From contig JAEYXG010000370.1 of assembly GCA_023428585.1 (NCBI GenBank), positions 1 to 5,152 on the forward strand: DNA of 5,152 nucleotides, in the 5' to 3' direction. The notes under the pieces are model-generated. The model saw only the letters and a list, made by a program, of their open reading frames with translations. It ran no database searches and was not told where the DNA came from. Source of the DNA: Bacteroidota bacterium (GTDB lineage: Bacteria; Bacteroidota; Bacteroidia; Bacteroidales; Lentimicrobiaceae). Positions 4,762-5,152 of the stretch are shown here, piece by piece. Numbering within the stretch: position 1 is the first letter of the stretch; each line of letters opens with the position of its first letter. The translations under genes and the position numbers were made by a program.

Positions 4762-5148
4762 CTATTTACCGAACTTTTCTTCATAAATATATATTGCATC
4801 CCTGTGTATCTGTTCATCAACAGATATATTGTTCACTTTAGCCTTTCTCTTTATTTCTGTCAACCATTCAGGTGTGCTGCGGATGGCTATTTCATAGGAA
4901 AGTAAAATGTCCTTTTTTGAAGTGTATTTATGAGGATTATTTTTAAAGTCATCATAAAAAAGGTATTCAGCTTCACGATGTATTCTATCAGATAGTGAAA
5001 TATGTTCATCAACAGATTCCTTGTACATCCGTTTGAATTCATCTCCATAACATCTGATCTGATTGGCAAAATGCTCTATCGGATAATTATGTCCGGGGTA
5101 AAAGAGATCATACAACTGTTCATCAAACCCCCAGGCGAATGAATGCAT
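4762..5148 (-). CDS. Hypothetical protein with two copies of a 40-residue module
   Basis: I do not recognise this protein. The frame gives 128 residues from ATG at 5148 to TAG at 4762, but it stays open to the window edge, so the true start may lie outside. There is no signal peptide or membrane segment, and it is rich in charged and aromatic residues. Residues 30-69 and 88-127 align without gaps at an offset of 58. Shared positions include IR at 31-32 and 89-90, IS at 50-51 and 108-109, and I-H-R-(E/D)-A-x-Y at 56-62 and 114-120, ending in F at 68 and 126. Each module is probably helical. Copy 2 (PEWLTEIKRKAKVNNISVDE) resembles small modules I have seen in Bacteroidota hypothetical proteins, but I cannot name a family. 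The gene lies 61 bases upstream of the sorting-domain remnant on the same strand. The reading frame and internal repeat argue that it is or was a real gene. Confidence 0.62.
   Translation of the reverse strand: MHSFAWGFDEQLYDLFYPGHNYPIEHFANQIRCYGDEFKRMYKESVDEHISLSDRIHREAEYLFYDDFKNNPHKYTSKKDILLSYEIAIRSTPEWLTEIKRKAKVNNISVDEQIHRDAIYIYEEKFGK
4811..5017. repeat. 15-base direct repeat inside the duplicated-module gene
   Basis: TGTTCATCAACAGAT occurs at 4811-4825 and again at 5003-5017. On the minus strand both encode SVDE followed by H or Q (residues 45-49 and 109-113). They are 64 residues apart, six more than the 58-residue module offset, so they do not sit at equivalent module positions. Copy 1 has two successive six-residue units, SVDEHI and SLSDRI, where copy 2 has one, SVDEQI. 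Confidence 0.7.
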
Positions 5149-5152
5149 AAAC

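Noticed and set aside
4887..5069. Second minus-strand open frame of 60 codons within the duplicated-module gene
   Set aside because: It overlaps the longer frame, which has the internal protein-level repeat. This one has no such support.

Overview
The window looks like chromosomal DNA of a Bacteroidota bacterium. The evidence is the acpP-fabF pair, promoter boxes of the Bacteroidota form (TTG, about 19 to 20 bases, TAnnTTTG), weak or absent Shine-Dalgarno sequences at most genes, a MnmA of the type found in this phylum, and a gene remnant ending in what looks like a type IX secretion (T9SS) sorting domain. I cannot fix the genus.

Layout. Bases 1-1120 hold, on the minus strand, acpP and then fabF 12 bases downstream: the acyl carrier and condensing enzyme of fatty acid elongation, with fabF cut by the left edge. 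Next upstream, also minus, is mnmA (1368-2438), the tRNA U34 2-thiolase, and then a HAD-family phosphatase-like gene (2647-3273). All three minus-strand units have a TAnnTTTG box about 20 to 45 bases before the chosen ATG. At about 3290-3350 the direction changes, and a strong promoter drives a plus-strand tRNA with a CAT anticodon (3388-3461), most likely tRNA-Ile2 (an AUA reader after lysidine modification), closed by a clear intrinsic terminator.

From about 3463 to the right edge the DNA looks like a degraded or accessory stretch. A second, broken tRNA copy (Lys-like anticodon TTT, no 5' acceptor strand) repeats the last 32 bases of the first tRNA locus exactly and is followed by its own hairpin terminator and a short tandem repeat. 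Then come a small secreted protein gene (3921-4343, plus) whose C-terminal part resembles the C-terminal domain of GldM-like proteins, a start-less remnant with a T9SS-type C-terminal sorting signal (4482-4700, minus), and an unrecognised gene built from two copies of a 40-residue module (4762-5148, minus, possibly continuing beyond the edge).

The left part is ordinary housekeeping DNA. The tRNA duplication and the debris after it are the unusual part. No complete new defence or mobile system is visible: I find no integrase, transposase or CRISPR array.
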